Shown here one piece after another: positions 54,872-63,963 of a stretch of DNA of 64,000 bases. This DNA comes from Flavobacterium galactosidilyticum (GTDB taxonomy: Bacteria > Bacteroidota > Bacteroidia > Flavobacteriales > Flavobacteriaceae): positions 1,178,001-1,242,000 of the forward strand of contig NZ_CP087135.1 in the NCBI RefSeq assembly GCF_020911945.1. Direction: 5' to 3'. A program made the translations under genes and the position numbers. Every line of letters starts with the position of its first letter. Within the stretch, counting starts at the first letter, position 1. The notes below the pieces were generated by a model. It was given only the letters and a program-made list of their open reading frames with translations, made no database searches and had not been told where the DNA came from.

Positions 54872-55369
54872 TTATTGACTTATTTTAAAACCTAGATTTT
54901 CTACTGCTTTAATAGCTATGTTGTTGTCGTTTTCTGATCCACCGCCACCAGAAACGCCTATGCTTCCTACCAAATTTCCATCTTTCCAGATTGGTGTTCC
55001 TCCACCTAATAGCAGCAATTCAGGCAAAGTATTCAAATTTTTAGCATCTTTGCTTTCTTCAGCATTCTTCATCAGCTGCAAACTTGGGGTTTTAGTAGAT
55101 AATGAGGTGTATGCTTTTCTTCGTGATGCTTCTGTGTTATGCGGACCCACTGAGTCACCTTTAAGCAACAAAATAGTAACACCTGACGAATTCAAAACAG
55201 CAACAGAAACTTTCTTGTTGATTTTTTGTGCTTCTAAGTTGGCTTGTTTTGCAATTTCTAATGCGCCTTCTTGATTTAATTCACTCGATTTTACTATGTA
55301 TTGTGCTGATGCAGAATAAGCGAAGAGTAAAAAAAGAGCGCTTCCTAAGATTTTTTTTCTATTGTTCAT
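54872..55369 (-). CDS. Secreted heme-binding family protein (GlcG/HbpS, DUF336)
   Basis: A 165-residue protein with a signal peptide (residues 1-22, ending SASAQ) and a GlcG/HbpS domain. Motifs: VAVLNSSGVTILLLKGDSVG, HNTEASRRKAYTSLS, LLLLGGGTPIWKDGNLVGSI and GVSGGGGSENDNNIAIKAVE. Relatives bind heme or cobalamin or act as small scaffolds; in operons with purine or aromatic catabolic enzymes they are frequent and uncharacterised. It is the first gene of a two-gene transcript with the transthyretin-like hydrolase, so both products should be periplasmic and act together. Confidence 0.88.
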   Translation of the reverse strand: MNNRKKILGSALFLLFAYSASAQYIVKSSELNQEGALEIAKQANLEAQKINKKVSVAVLNSSGVTILLLKGDSVGPHNTEASRRKAYTSLSTKTPSLQLMKNAEESKDAKNLNTLPELLLLGGGTPIWKDGNLVGSIGVSGGGGSENDNNIAIKAVENLGFKISQ

Positions 55370-55457
55370 ACTATATAATTTGATTACTTAACGTTTCAAA
55401 AGACTACTTCTTCACTTAAAAAAGTTGATTTTAATAAAATACTTTGTTAACGCTCTG

Positions 55458-55465
55458 CAAAGGTA
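55458..55465 (-). promoter_or_regulatory. Candidate -7 element for the DUF336-uraH operon
   Basis: Reads TACCTTTGC on the minus strand, about 90 bases upstream of the start at 55369. Confidence 0.5.
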
Positions 55466-55641
55466 ATTGGATTGTCTTTTGGAATGAATGCCTATTTTAA
55501 ATAAGTTAACAGCTGTTAATGCAACTTTTATAGAACTTAAAAGCTTGTTTGTTTATTTGTATAAATTAAAGGAATAGGTTAGCGTGGCGCTATATAGCTG
55601 TATTATAGAGGTGTTTATAGCTGATTTGCTTATTTTAGAGC

Positions 55642-55695
55642 AGCACTAAATTGATTTAAATAATAATACAAGTCAGCTTACATCAATTTAGTGCT
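55642..55695. terminator. 14-bp inverted repeat after MMPL gene
   Basis: AGCACTAAATTGAT pairs with ATCAATTTAGTGCT. The T run is on the plus-strand side only; its role is uncertain. Confidence 0.45.
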
Positions 55696-55746
55696 TTTAT
55701 CATTTCACAATACAATCATAAAATTATAAAGCAATTTCGCTACATT

Positions 55747-58167
55747 CTATTTGGTTATATCCAGATCTTCATGATCCTTTTCATTTGGATTATTTAAAAT
55801 ATCAATAGTTGGTTCCATAAATTCTTGTTTGTTAGCTAAAGATTTATTTAGTGTTAAAACTAAACAAGGCAATAACATCAAGTTAGACAACATACCAAAG
55901 GCGAGCGTTACTGCAATCAAACCTCCAAGAGCGACAGTTCCGCCAAAATCAGATAACATGAATACAGAAAAACCAACAAATAAAACTACCGAAGTATAAA
56001 ACATGCTTATTCCAGATTCCTTAATAGTAGCAAAAACGGATTTTTTAATTTTCCAATTATTTTTCTTTAACTCCTGACGATATTGTGCTAAAAAGTGAAT
56101 CGTATCATCTACTGAAAGTCCGAATGCAATACTAAACACTAAAATGGTAGACGGCTTTAAAGGAATGCCAAAATAGCCCATTAATCCAGCAGTAATTACT
56201 AATGGCAGTAAATTTGGAATCAAAGAAACCACAACCATTTTGAAAGAACGGAACATGAAAACCATTAATAACGAAATCAAGAATACCGCAAATAGTAAAG
56301 AAGTAACTAAATTGTCTAGTAAGTACTGTGTTCCTTTTTCAAAAACTAATGCTTTACCAGTCATAACTACATTGTAGCGTTCTTTGGGGAAAACTTTATT
56401 AGCTTTCGCCCAAAGTTCGTTCTCGATTTTAGCCATATTTCCCGTGCCAATATCTCGCATAAAAGTAGTAATTCTAGCTACTTGTCCTGTGCTATCCACA
56501 TAGCTTTTCATCAAGTTATCCTTGCTGTTTTTAGTAGCATTTTTAGCATAACTTAAAATAAAACTTTGCTCTTGTGAGGTAGGTAAGTCGTAATATTCAG
56601 GATTGCCGTTATAGTAGGCTTGTTTTGAATATTTAACCAAATTTAGTATTGATACAGGCTTAGAAAGTTCTGGAATTTCTTCTATAGTTTCTTGAAGTTC
56701 GTCCATTCGTTTTAAGGTAGACAAATTCATGACACCCTTTTTTCTTTTGGTATCAACCGTAATCTCAAGCGGCATTATTCCTTCAAATTCTTTTTCGAAA
56801 AATAAAATGTCTTTGTAGAAACTAGTATTCTTAGGCATGTCTTCGATTAAACTTCCAGAAGTTTTAATCTTTAGCGCACCTACTGTACTTACTACAAATA
56901 TAATTAGGGCAACGATATATACGTACTTCCTGTTGTATTTTACTGTTTTTGCAATCCAGTTGATAAATACGCGAGTATAATTACGATTTAAATGCTCTAA
57001 GTGTTTTTGTTTAGGAACGGGTTGGTAACTGTAATAAATAGGAATCACTATTAAGCATAGAAAGAATAGTGACACAATGCTCAGTGATGATATAATACCA
57101 AACTCCTTTAATAATTGACTACTTGTGATTATAAAAGTTGCAAATCCGGCTGCGGTTGTTAGATTAGTCATTAAAGTTGCTGTTCCTACTTTAGTAATGA
57201 CGCGCTGTAAAGCTCTTGCCTTATTTTTATGAGCACTGTATTCTTGTTGGTATTTATTGGTTAGAAAAATACAATTGGGAATGCCAATCACGATAACCAA
57301 TGTTGGGACAAGTGCAGTAAGAACAGTAATTTGGTAATTAAATAGACCTAACAATCCAAAAGTCCACATAACACCGATAATTACAATTACAATCGCAATT
57401 AATGTAGCTCTGAACGAGCGGAAAAAGAAGAAAAATATTAGTGAAGTAAGTAATAATGAGGCACCAATGAATAAACTAATTTCGTTTACAATACTCAGCG
57501 CGTTCAATGTGCGGATGTATGGCATTCCGGAAACGCGTAAATCAATACCAGTCTCTTTTTCGAAAGCATCAATTTTTGGGATAAAATCTTTAACTATATA
57601 GTCCTTACGATGTGCCGTATTAACTATTTTTTTGTCTAAGTATATTGCTGAACGGATGCTACCACTCTTTTTATTAAAAAGTAATCCTTCATAAAAAGGC
57701 ATGTTTTCAAACAAGTCTTTTTGGATGCTCTTCAAGTATTCCGGATTACTTGCTTTGTTGGTATCAATAAAAGGCAGGAGTTCAAAAGTTTTTAGACTAT
57801 CATTTTTTTTAAGTTGCTTAAGATCGTTGACAGATATTACTAAGTCAACCTCTTTTTGCACTTTGATCTCTGACATTAATTTGTTCCAAGCAGCAAAAGC
57901 TTTTGGTGTGAAGAAAGCGTCATCTTTTACGCCAACAACAATTAGGTTGCCTTCTTCTCCAAATTTATCTAAAAAAGCATTGTATTCTTTGTTAACGATA
58001 TGATCGTCCGGAAGTAAATTAGCCTCTGTAAATGAAAACTGTATGTTTTTCCACTGTAATGCTAAAAGAGCTGTTATCACGACAAGAATGGATAACATTA
58101 AAATTCTGTTTCTGAGGACAATTCGAGCTACTAGTTCCCAAAATCCTAAACTAAACCATTTAATCAT
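55747..58167 (-). CDS. RND superfamily (MMPL-type) exporter
   Basis: An 806-residue membrane protein with the two-half layout of RND/HAE3 transporters: a transmembrane helix near 20-40, a large periplasmic loop (about 45-210), five or six helices (about 215-400, including LIAIVIVIIGVMWTFGLLG and VPTLVIVIGIPNCIF), a second loop (about 430-625) and another helix bundle (about 630-770, with FSIAFGLSVDDTIHFLAQYR). Each half has the Asp-containing SSD-like core; VDDTIHF in the second is typical. Substrates of such flavobacterial proteins are unknown; hopanoid/lipid export is a family role. A -7 element TACCTTTG lies 20-27 bases upstream of its start. Confidence 0.92.
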   Translation of the reverse strand: MIKWFSLGFWELVARIVLRNRILMLSILVVITALLALQWKNIQFSFTEANLLPDDHIVNKEYNAFLDKFGEEGNLIVVGVKDDAFFTPKAFAAWNKLMSEIKVQKEVDLVISVNDLKQLKKNDSLKTFELLPFIDTNKASNPEYLKSIQKDLFENMPFYEGLLFNKKSGSIRSAIYLDKKIVNTAHRKDYIVKDFIPKIDAFEKETGIDLRVSGMPYIRTLNALSIVNEISLFIGASLLLTSLIFFFFFRSFRATLIAIVIVIIGVMWTFGLLGLFNYQITVLTALVPTLVIVIGIPNCIFLTNKYQQEYSAHKNKARALQRVITKVGTATLMTNLTTAAGFATFIITSSQLLKEFGIISSLSIVSLFFLCLIVIPIYYSYQPVPKQKHLEHLNRNYTRVFINWIAKTVKYNRKYVYIVALIIFVVSTVGALKIKTSGSLIEDMPKNTSFYKDILFFEKEFEGIMPLEITVDTKRKKGVMNLSTLKRMDELQETIEEIPELSKPVSILNLVKYSKQAYYNGNPEYYDLPTSQEQSFILSYAKNATKNSKDNLMKSYVDSTGQVARITTFMRDIGTGNMAKIENELWAKANKVFPKERYNVVMTGKALVFEKGTQYLLDNLVTSLLFAVFLISLLMVFMFRSFKMVVVSLIPNLLPLVITAGLMGYFGIPLKPSTILVFSIAFGLSVDDTIHFLAQYRQELKKNNWKIKKSVFATIKESGISMFYTSVVLFVGFSVFMLSDFGGTVALGGLIAVTLAFGMLSNLMLLPCLVLTLNKSLANKQEFMEPTIDILNNPNEKDHEDLDITK

Positions 58168-58186
58168 AAATAATATTTAAAGGGTG

Positions 58187-58194
58187 CAAAGGTA
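58187..58194 (-). promoter_or_regulatory. Candidate -7 element for the MMPL gene
   Basis: Reads TACCTTTG followed by CACCC on the minus strand, 19 bases before the start at 58167. Confidence 0.55.
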
Positions 58195-58305
58195 GTTAAA
58201 ACCGCTCTAAGTCATTGGTTTTGACGTATTTTTTTTTATAATTTTAGAATTTATTTCTTGTTGTTGTTTTTTTTTTACCTAAGAAAAATATTAGAATTTA
58301 AATGA

Positions 58306-58313
58306 TATATTTG
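58306..58313 (+). promoter_or_regulatory. Candidate -7 element for the antiporter gene
   Basis: TATATTTG matches TAnnTTTG, about 50 bases upstream of the ATG at 58363. Confidence 0.45.
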
Positions 58314-58362
58314 GATGCTCTTAGTCAGTATTTGAATTAGAGATTATTAGTGAAAATTGTGT

Positions 58363-60671
58363 ATGAAAAAATATAAAAACACGGCTTTTTATTTCGGTGT
58401 AACAGGTGGTTTTTCTGCTTTAATTTATTGGATTATTAGTAAAGGCAAGTTGTTAGAAGCAAGTAAAACTATTGAAACTCCCGAAAGTGGCAACGGTTCT
58501 TGGAATGATTTTTTAGCTTCCATGCAGCATAATTTTCAAGATCCTCTAGCTATCCTTTTGGCACAAATTGTAACTATAATTCTTGTTGCTCGTTTTTTTG
58601 GATGGGTTTTTAAGAAAATTGGGCAACCGTCCGTTATCGGGGAGATTATAAGAAAATTGGGCAACCGTCCGTTATCGGGGAGATTATTGCTGGAATTGTA
58701 CTAGGTCCTTCTTTGTTAGGTATGTATTTTCCAGAATTTTCAGCGGCTCTATTTCCGGTAGAATCTTTAGGGAACTTAAAGTTTTTAAGTCAGATAGGTT
58801 TGATTCTTTTCATGTTTGTAATTGGGATGGAATTATATATGAAAGTCTTAAAAAATAAGGCGAATGAAGCAATAGTGATTAGTCATGCCAGTATTGTAAT
58901 CCCTTTTGCGCTGGGAATTGGTCTGGCTTATTTTGTATATGATCAATTTGCTCCCGAAGGAGTGAAGTTTCTTTCTTTTAGTTTATTTATGGGAATTGCG
59001 TTAAGTATCACTGCTTTTCCCGTTCTAGCTCGAATCGTGCAGGAAAGGGGAATTCATAAAACAAAATTAGGAGCGATAGTAATTACCTGTGCTGCCGCAG
59101 ATGACATTACTGCTTGGTGTATTTTAGCAGTTGTAATTGCCATTGTGAAAGCCGGAACGTTCGTTAGTTCCTTGTATATTATTTCGCTTGCAATACTGTA
59201 TGTGATGGTTATGATTTTCATCGTTAAACCATTTTTAAAAAGGATAGGTGATTTATACGGTTCAAAAGAGAGTATTGGTAAACCTGTTGTTGCTATCTTT
59301 TTCTTAGTATTAATTATGTCTTCGTACGCAACCGAGGTTATAGGGATTCATGCACTTTTTGGAGCATTTATGGCTGGTGCAATTATGCCAGATGTTCCTA
59401 AATTTAGATCTATTTTTATTGAAAAAGTCGAGGATGTTGCTTTAATTTTATTACTTCCTCTGTTTTTCGTTTTTACTGGTTTAAAAACAGAAATTGGATT
59501 GTTAAACGATCCATATCTTTGGAAAGTAACTGGATTTATTATTTTAGTTGCTGTTACTGGAAAATTTCTAGGAAGTGCTTTAGCCGCTAAATTTGTTGGA
59601 CAAAGTTGGCGCGATAGTTTAACAATTGGTGCCTTAATGAATACTAGAGGTTTGATGGAATTAATCGTTTTAAACATTGGATTAGAACTTAAAGTGTTGA
59701 CTCCTGAAGTTTTTACTATGATGGTTATCATGGCATTAGTAACAACATTTATGACTGGTCCAGCTTTAGATTTGATTAATTTTATTTTTAAAACGAAAGA
59801 TGGCGATCAAGTTATTCAAGCCGCAAATTTTAGTAAATACCGAATCTTAATTTCGTTTGGAAATAATGAAAAAGGAAAATCCTTATTGCGATTAGCGAAT
59901 AGTTTTATAAAAAAACAAAAAGGAGAATCTTGTATTACTGTTATGCACTTGTCGTTGAGTGATGAGGTGCATTCTTTTAATTTAGAAGATAAAGAGAAAA
60001 TTATTTTTCGTCCTATTGTTGAACAATCAAAATTATTAAATCAAGAAATAAAGACAATTTTCAAAGCGGCAGTTGATATAGAGAGTGAAATTGCTGAAGT
60101 TGCAAATCAAGGAGATTACGACTTGTTGTTAGTTGGTTTAGGGAAATCAATTTTTGAAGGAACTATTCTGGGAAAAGTTATTGGATTCACAACCAGAATT
60201 ATTAATCCGGATCGATTGATTGATAAGTTTACCGGAAAGGAAGGTTTGTTCGAAAACTCTCCTTTTGATGAAAGAACAAGGCAGATTATTTCGAAAACTA
60301 AGATGCCAATAGGGATTTTGATCGATAAGGATTTACAAGCTGTCGAACGTGTTTTTATCCCAATCTTTCGTACCGAAGATTCATTTTTGATCGAATATGC
60401 GCAGAAATTAATTTTTAATAACAATTCCGAAGTTGTAATTTTGGATGCAAATGGACATCTTCAAACTAATTTTGTTATGAAAAGCGCGCTCGATTCTTTA
60501 GAGCAGAAATACCCGAATAACATAAGTTTGATTTCTAGTCAAAAAATTGAAAAGGAATTTTTAGAGCAACAGGATTTAATGTTAATTAGTCTCGAAAGTT
60601 GGAAGCAATTAGTAGATTCAAGAATAATCTGGCTGAGTGAAGTACCTTCAGTCTTAATTTTAAAACAGTAA
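58363..60671 (+). pseudogene. Cation:proton antiporter (CPA2/Kef-type), frameshifted by 38-bp duplication
   Basis: Two open frames (58363-58704 and 58713-60671) are parts of one gene. In between, a 38-bp segment is repeated exactly. Removing one copy restores a single frame reading VIGEIIAGIVLGPSLLGMYF and a 756-residue protein. The reconstructed protein has about 12 transmembrane helices with the CPA2 motifs, for example FPVLARIVQERG, TCAAADDITAWCI, GAFMAGAIMP and MNTRGLMELIVLNIGLEL, and a C-terminal cytoplasmic region of about 300 residues. As written the gene makes only a 114-residue N-terminal fragment. The long second frame could be translated only from a weak internal start. The SMR gene follows after one base. 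Confidence 0.9.
58611..58686 (+). repeat. Exact 38-bp tandem duplication
   Basis: Positions 58611-58648 and 58649-58686 are identical (58687 also matches 58649). The unit is not a multiple of three, so it shifts the antiporter frame by two. Confidence 0.97.
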
Positions 60672-60672
60672 T

Positions 60673-61002
60673 ATGAATTGGATTTTATTGATTATTGGTG
60701 GTCTTTTTGAAGTTGGTTTTGCCACCTGTTTAGGGAAAGCCAAAGAAACTTCGGGTACGACATCAACGTTGTGGTTGTTAGGATTTTTAACATGTTTGGC
60801 GATAAGTATGCTATTGCTTTATAAGGCGACACAAACACTACCTATAGGAACGGCTTACGCGGTTTGGACTGGAATAGGAGCCGTAGGAACAGTGTTAGTT
60901 GGGATTTTTGTATTTAAAGAACCTGCTGATTTCTGGAGAATATTTTTTATCACAACACTAATTAGTTCAATAATTGGACTGAAATTTGTTTCAAATACGT
61001 AG
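60673..61002 (+). CDS. SMR family exporter (SugE/Gdx-like)
   Basis: A 109-residue four-helix membrane protein of the small multidrug resistance family. The essential Glu13 lies in GGLFEVGFATCLGKA and the helix-3 signature TLPIGTAYAVWTGIGAVGT follows at about 55-75. The sequence fits the SugE/Gdx subgroup (guanidinium and related cation export) better than the quaternary-ammonium EmrE type, but this is by motif memory only. It begins one base after the antiporter stop, so it shares its transcript, and may lose expression by polarity if the antiporter frameshift is real. A terminator follows. Confidence 0.9.
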   Translation: MNWILLIIGGLFEVGFATCLGKAKETSGTTSTLWLLGFLTCLAISMLLLYKATQTLPIGTAYAVWTGIGAVGTVLVGIFVFKEPADFWRIFFITTLISSIIGLKFVSNT

Positions 61003-61024
61003 GTTTTTGCGTGATTGAAAATGC

Positions 61025-61074
61025 AAAAAAAATCCGTCTTTAAAAACTTAAGTTTTATCAAGACGGATTTTTTA
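61025..61074. terminator. Bidirectional terminator between SMR gene and frr
   Basis: AAAAAATCCGTCTT (61026-61040) pairs with AAGACGGATTTTTT (61060-61073) between convergent genes. Confidence 0.9.
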
Positions 61075-61089
61075 ATTATTTCAAGTTGC

Positions 61090-61653
61090 TTAAACCTTCA
61101 TGATTTCAGCTTCTTTTTGAACTAGCAGTTCGTCAATTTTTTTGATAAAAGCATTAGTTAAGTTTTGAACTTCTTCTTCAGCACTTTTGCAAATGTCTTC
61201 AGATGTTCCGTCTTTTTCTAATTTTTTAATATCAGTATTAGCATCTTTACGAGCGTTTCTGATACCTACTTTAGCATCCTCAGATTCTACTTTAGCTTGT
61301 TTAGCAAGTTCACGTCTTCTTTCTTCAGTTAATGCGGGAACACTAATGATAATTACATCGCCATTGTTCATTGGGTTAAACCCGATATTTGCAATCATAA
61401 TTGCTTTTTCGATTGCTTGTAGCATGTTTTTTTCAAAAGGCTGCAAAGTAATTGTTCTCGCATCAGGAACGCTAATTTTAGAAACTTGTGAAAGTGGAGT
61501 TGCTGATCCGTAATAATCTACAAAAACACTCCCAAGCATTGCCGGAGATGCTTTTCCAGCACGGATATTCAAAAATTCCTTTTCTAAATGCGCAACAGAA
61601 CCTGTCATAGATTCTTTGGTACTATCTAATATAAATTCAATTTCTTCAGTCAT
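61090..61653 (-). CDS. frr: Ribosome recycling factor
   Basis: A 187-residue factor that, with EF-G, splits post-termination ribosomes. Signature segments: LNIRAGKASPAMLGSVFVDYYG, PLSQVSKISVPDARTITLQPF, NPMNNGDVIIISVPALTEERRRELAK and the C-terminal helix with NAFIKKIDELLVQKE. Length and order are those of the family. It lies 44 bases downstream of pyrH in the same direction, the conserved pyrH-frr arrangement. Confidence 0.97.
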   Translation of the reverse strand: MTEEIEFILDSTKESMTGSVAHLEKEFLNIRAGKASPAMLGSVFVDYYGSATPLSQVSKISVPDARTITLQPFEKNMLQAIEKAIMIANIGFNPMNNGDVIIISVPALTEERRRELAKQAKVESEDAKVGIRNARKDANTDIKKLEKDGTSEDICKSAEEEVQNLTNAFIKKIDELLVQKEAEIMKV

Positions 61654-61697
61654 TTCTTTAAAATTTTAGCTCTTTATATTCTAAATCTATTTAATGA

Positions 61698-62405
61698 TTA
61701 AATGTTTACTACGGTTCCTATGTTTTGTCCTTCGCAAATTTTTAATAGATTCCCTTCAGTGTTCATGTCAAAAACAACAATTGGTAGTTTGTTTTCTTGG
61801 CTCAAGGTAAATGCAGTGGTGTCCATTACATTAAGTCCTTTTTTAAGTACGTCTTCAAATGAAATAAAATCAAATTTAACAGCACTTGCATTTTTTTCTG
61901 GATCACAATCGTAAACTCCATCTACTCTTGTTCCTTTTAGGATAACATCAGCATTGATTTCTATTCCACGTAAAACTGCAGCAGTATCTGTTGTAAAATA
62001 AGGATTTCCTGTTCCTGCTCCAAAAATTACAATTCGCCCTTTTTCAAGATGACGGTCTGCTCTTCGTTTAATGTATGGTTCAGCGATAGACTCCATTTTT
62101 AACGCAGTTTGTAAACGGGTTTTCATCCCTTTTCCTTCTAATGCGCCTTGTAATGCCATTCCGTTGATAACAGTTGCAAGCATTCCCATGTAATCTCCTT
62201 GCACTCTGTCCATTCCTGCACTTGCTCCAGCAACTCCTCTAAAAATGTTTCCACCACCTATAACAATAGCGATTTCAATTCCTTTCTCGTGGATTTGCTT
62301 GATTTCATCAGCATATTCATCTAGTCTTTTAGGATCAATTCCGTATTGTAAATCACCCATTAAGGCTTCACCACTTAGTTTTAGAAGAATTCTTTTATAT
62401 TTCAT
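61698..62405 (-). CDS. pyrH: Uridylate kinase
   Basis: The start at 62405 ([17 protein letters not shown], 235 residues) is chosen over an ATG eight codons upstream. It converts UMP to UDP with ATP in pyrimidine synthesis. Motifs: [57 protein letters not shown] and [22 protein letters not shown]. It belongs to the amino-acid kinase superfamily and is upstream of frr. A TATATTTG -7 element lies 22-29 bases before the start. Confidence 0.97.
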   Translation of the reverse strand: MKYKRILLKLSGEALMGDLQYGIDPKRLDEYADEIKQIHEKGIEIAIVIGGGNIFRGVAGASAGMDRVQGDYMGMLATVINGMALQGALEGKGMKTRLQTALKMESIAEPYIKRRADRHLEKGRIVIFGAGTGNPYFTTDTAAVLRGIEINADVILKGTRVDGVYDCDPEKNASAVKFDFISFEDVLKKGLNVMDTTAFTLSQENKLPIVVFDMNTEGNLLKICEGQNIGTVVNI

Positions 62406-62426
62406 TTTGTGTTGTGTTGATTGGTG

Positions 62427-62434
62427 CAAATATA
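62427..62434 (-). promoter_or_regulatory. Candidate -7 element for pyrH-frr
   Basis: Reads TATATTTGCACC on the minus strand, just upstream of the pyrH start. Confidence 0.55.
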
Positions 62435-62472
62435 GACATATTCTGATTTTTAAAAATAGTGTTCCTTAAAAT

Positions 62473-63252
62473 TTATAAATTAAGTTTTTCGTAGGATTCT
62501 TTTGCGGCTTCATAGCCAATTTTAAAAACCGCATCCATCTTAATTTTGTTAGTTTCAAAAGTGCTATAAAGCGACAAATCCTTTGGCTCAATAACCCAAT
62601 CACAATTATTAAACTTATGCATATTTGAGTTTGCTGATAGTATGTCGAAAGCTCTAGTGGTAACTGCTTTTATCGAATTCAAATCTTTTGCTTCAATTTT
62701 TTGAATAGGACTTACATAGATACCTATTAGAGTTTCGCAGTGTCCTTGTAGGATATCCGTTGGAAAATGATTCAAAATGCCTCCATCACTGTATAAATTT
62801 CCTTTGATTTCGTACGGTGACATGATTCCAGGAAAGGCAGAAGAAGCTAATATGGCATCAACGATTTTAGTATCTGGACCAAAAACTTTTAATTTACCTC
62901 GTACCATATCGGTAGCAGTAATTTGTAACGGAATTTTTAATTCGCCTAATACGGCATCTTTAAAAATACTGTAAAAATAATGCTTGAATGATTCGGAGTC
63001 AATTAAGCCTGCTTTTTTAAAAGTGAGGTGTTTCCAGTGAAAAAGATAGATTGATTTAAAGAAGGTGAGAATTTCTTCGGGTGTTTTTCCCCAAGCGTAT
63101 AATGCGCCAACGATTGAACCTGCACTCGTTCCAGCTATGCGATCTGGAATGATGTTTTGTTCTTCTAAAAACTTAATTACTCCGGCGTGTGCCAAACCTT
63201 TAGAACCGCCACCAGAAAGTATCAGTCCTATTGACTTTGTTTTTAAATCCAT
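62473..63252 (-). CDS. Patatin-like phospholipase family protein
   Basis: A 259-residue patatin-fold hydrolase. The oxyanion loop LSGGGSKGLAHAGV, nucleophile serine in AGTSAGSIVG and catalytic aspartate in SDGGILNHFP are all present, with short N- and C-terminal extensions and no signal peptide. It is expected to hydrolyse phospholipids or other lipid esters in the cytoplasm or at the membrane. It is upstream of pyrH in the same direction with its own 43-base gap carrying the pyrH promoter, and divergent from the next gene. Confidence 0.93.
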   Translation of the reverse strand: MDLKTKSIGLILSGGGSKGLAHAGVIKFLEEQNIIPDRIAGTSAGSIVGALYAWGKTPEEILTFFKSIYLFHWKHLTFKKAGLIDSESFKHYFYSIFKDAVLGELKIPLQITATDMVRGKLKVFGPDTKIVDAILASSAFPGIMSPYEIKGNLYSDGGILNHFPTDILQGHCETLIGIYVSPIQKIEAKDLNSIKAVTTRAFDILSANSNMHKFNNCDWVIEPKDLSLYSTFETNKIKMDAVFKIGYEAAKESYEKLNL

Positions 63253-63330
63253 AATCTTTGTTTGGTATAAAATTACTCATTTTGTAGCTTTGAAAGTGAT
63301 AAATATCACCTTTTAACCTCATTTTTATGG

Positions 63331-63338
63331 TAACTTTG
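63331..63338 (+). promoter_or_regulatory. Candidate -7 element for thioredoxin-like gene
   Basis: TAACTTTG matches TAnnTTTG, 19 bases before the ATG at 63358. Confidence 0.5.
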
Positions 63339-63357
63339 TAAAAATTAATCTTGAATT

Positions 63358-63963
63358 ATGAAAACTGCAATAGCTAAGGCATTATTTAATAGTCACCCTT
63401 ATTTAGAATATAGAAAATTAGTTTCCGATTTATTATTGGAAAATAAATCAACAGGTAATGAACAATCGGATGATTTAACTAATTACAGTACACTGAACGA
63501 AACGAGAATGAATCGTTTAGATAAAACAATGAAAATAACAGATGAAAATAGTCTTAAACTAAAATCTTTAGAGAGAGAATATATCTGGTTGGTAATTTCG
63601 GAGGGCTGGTGCGGTGATGCCGCTCAATTGTTGCCAGTTGTTAATAAAATGGCAATAGAATCAGGAAAAATAGAGTTAAGAATTGTTTTGAGAGATGAGA
63701 ATGAGGATTTAATGAATTTGTTTTTGACGAATAAATCAAAATCAATTCCAATCGTTATTATTGTTGATAAACAAACAGGAGAATTAATGGGCCATTGGGG
63801 GCCAAGACCTCAAGGTGCGATTGCTTTAATACAAGATTATAAAAAGGAGTTTGGTGTTGTTGACGAAACCGCAAAAACTAATTTACAACTGTGGTATTTA
63901 CACGATAAAGGATTGAGTAGTCAGAAAGAAATAATTGATATGATGTTAGAAATAGAGTCGTAA
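63358..63963 (+). CDS. Thioredoxin family protein
   Basis: A 201-residue cytoplasmic protein related to the thioredoxin-like family PF14595. The active-site region reads SEGWCGDAAQLLPVVN, so only one Cys (WCGDA) is present where thioredoxins have CxxC. The cis-proline part KSKSIPIVIIVD and MGHWGPRP fit. An N-terminal helical extension (about residues 1-65) precedes the fold. The function is unknown; a monothiol redox or thiol-transfer role is possible. It is divergent from the patatin gene. The window ends 37 bases later, with nothing further visible. Confidence 0.85.
   Translation: MKTAIAKALFNSHPYLEYRKLVSDLLLENKSTGNEQSDDLTNYSTLNETRMNRLDKTMKITDENSLKLKSLEREYIWLVISEGWCGDAAQLLPVVNKMAIESGKIELRIVLRDENEDLMNLFLTNKSKSIPIVIIVDKQTGELMGHWGPRPQGAIALIQDYKKEFGVVDETAKTNLQLWYLHDKGLSSQKEIIDMMLEIES

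Larger units (their letters stand above)
55370..55746. other. Intergenic region between DUF336 gene and MMPL exporter gene
   Basis: No gene. Two elements are seen: a minus-strand TACCTTTG box at 55458 and a perfect 14-bp inverted repeat (55642-55655 with 55682-55695) with a 26-nt loop. Confidence 0.65.

Noticed and set aside
58713-60671. Independent antiporter gene starting at 58713
   Set aside because: It lacks the first transmembrane part of the family, begins at a TTG within a conserved helix, and joins perfectly to the upstream frame once one 38-bp copy is removed.
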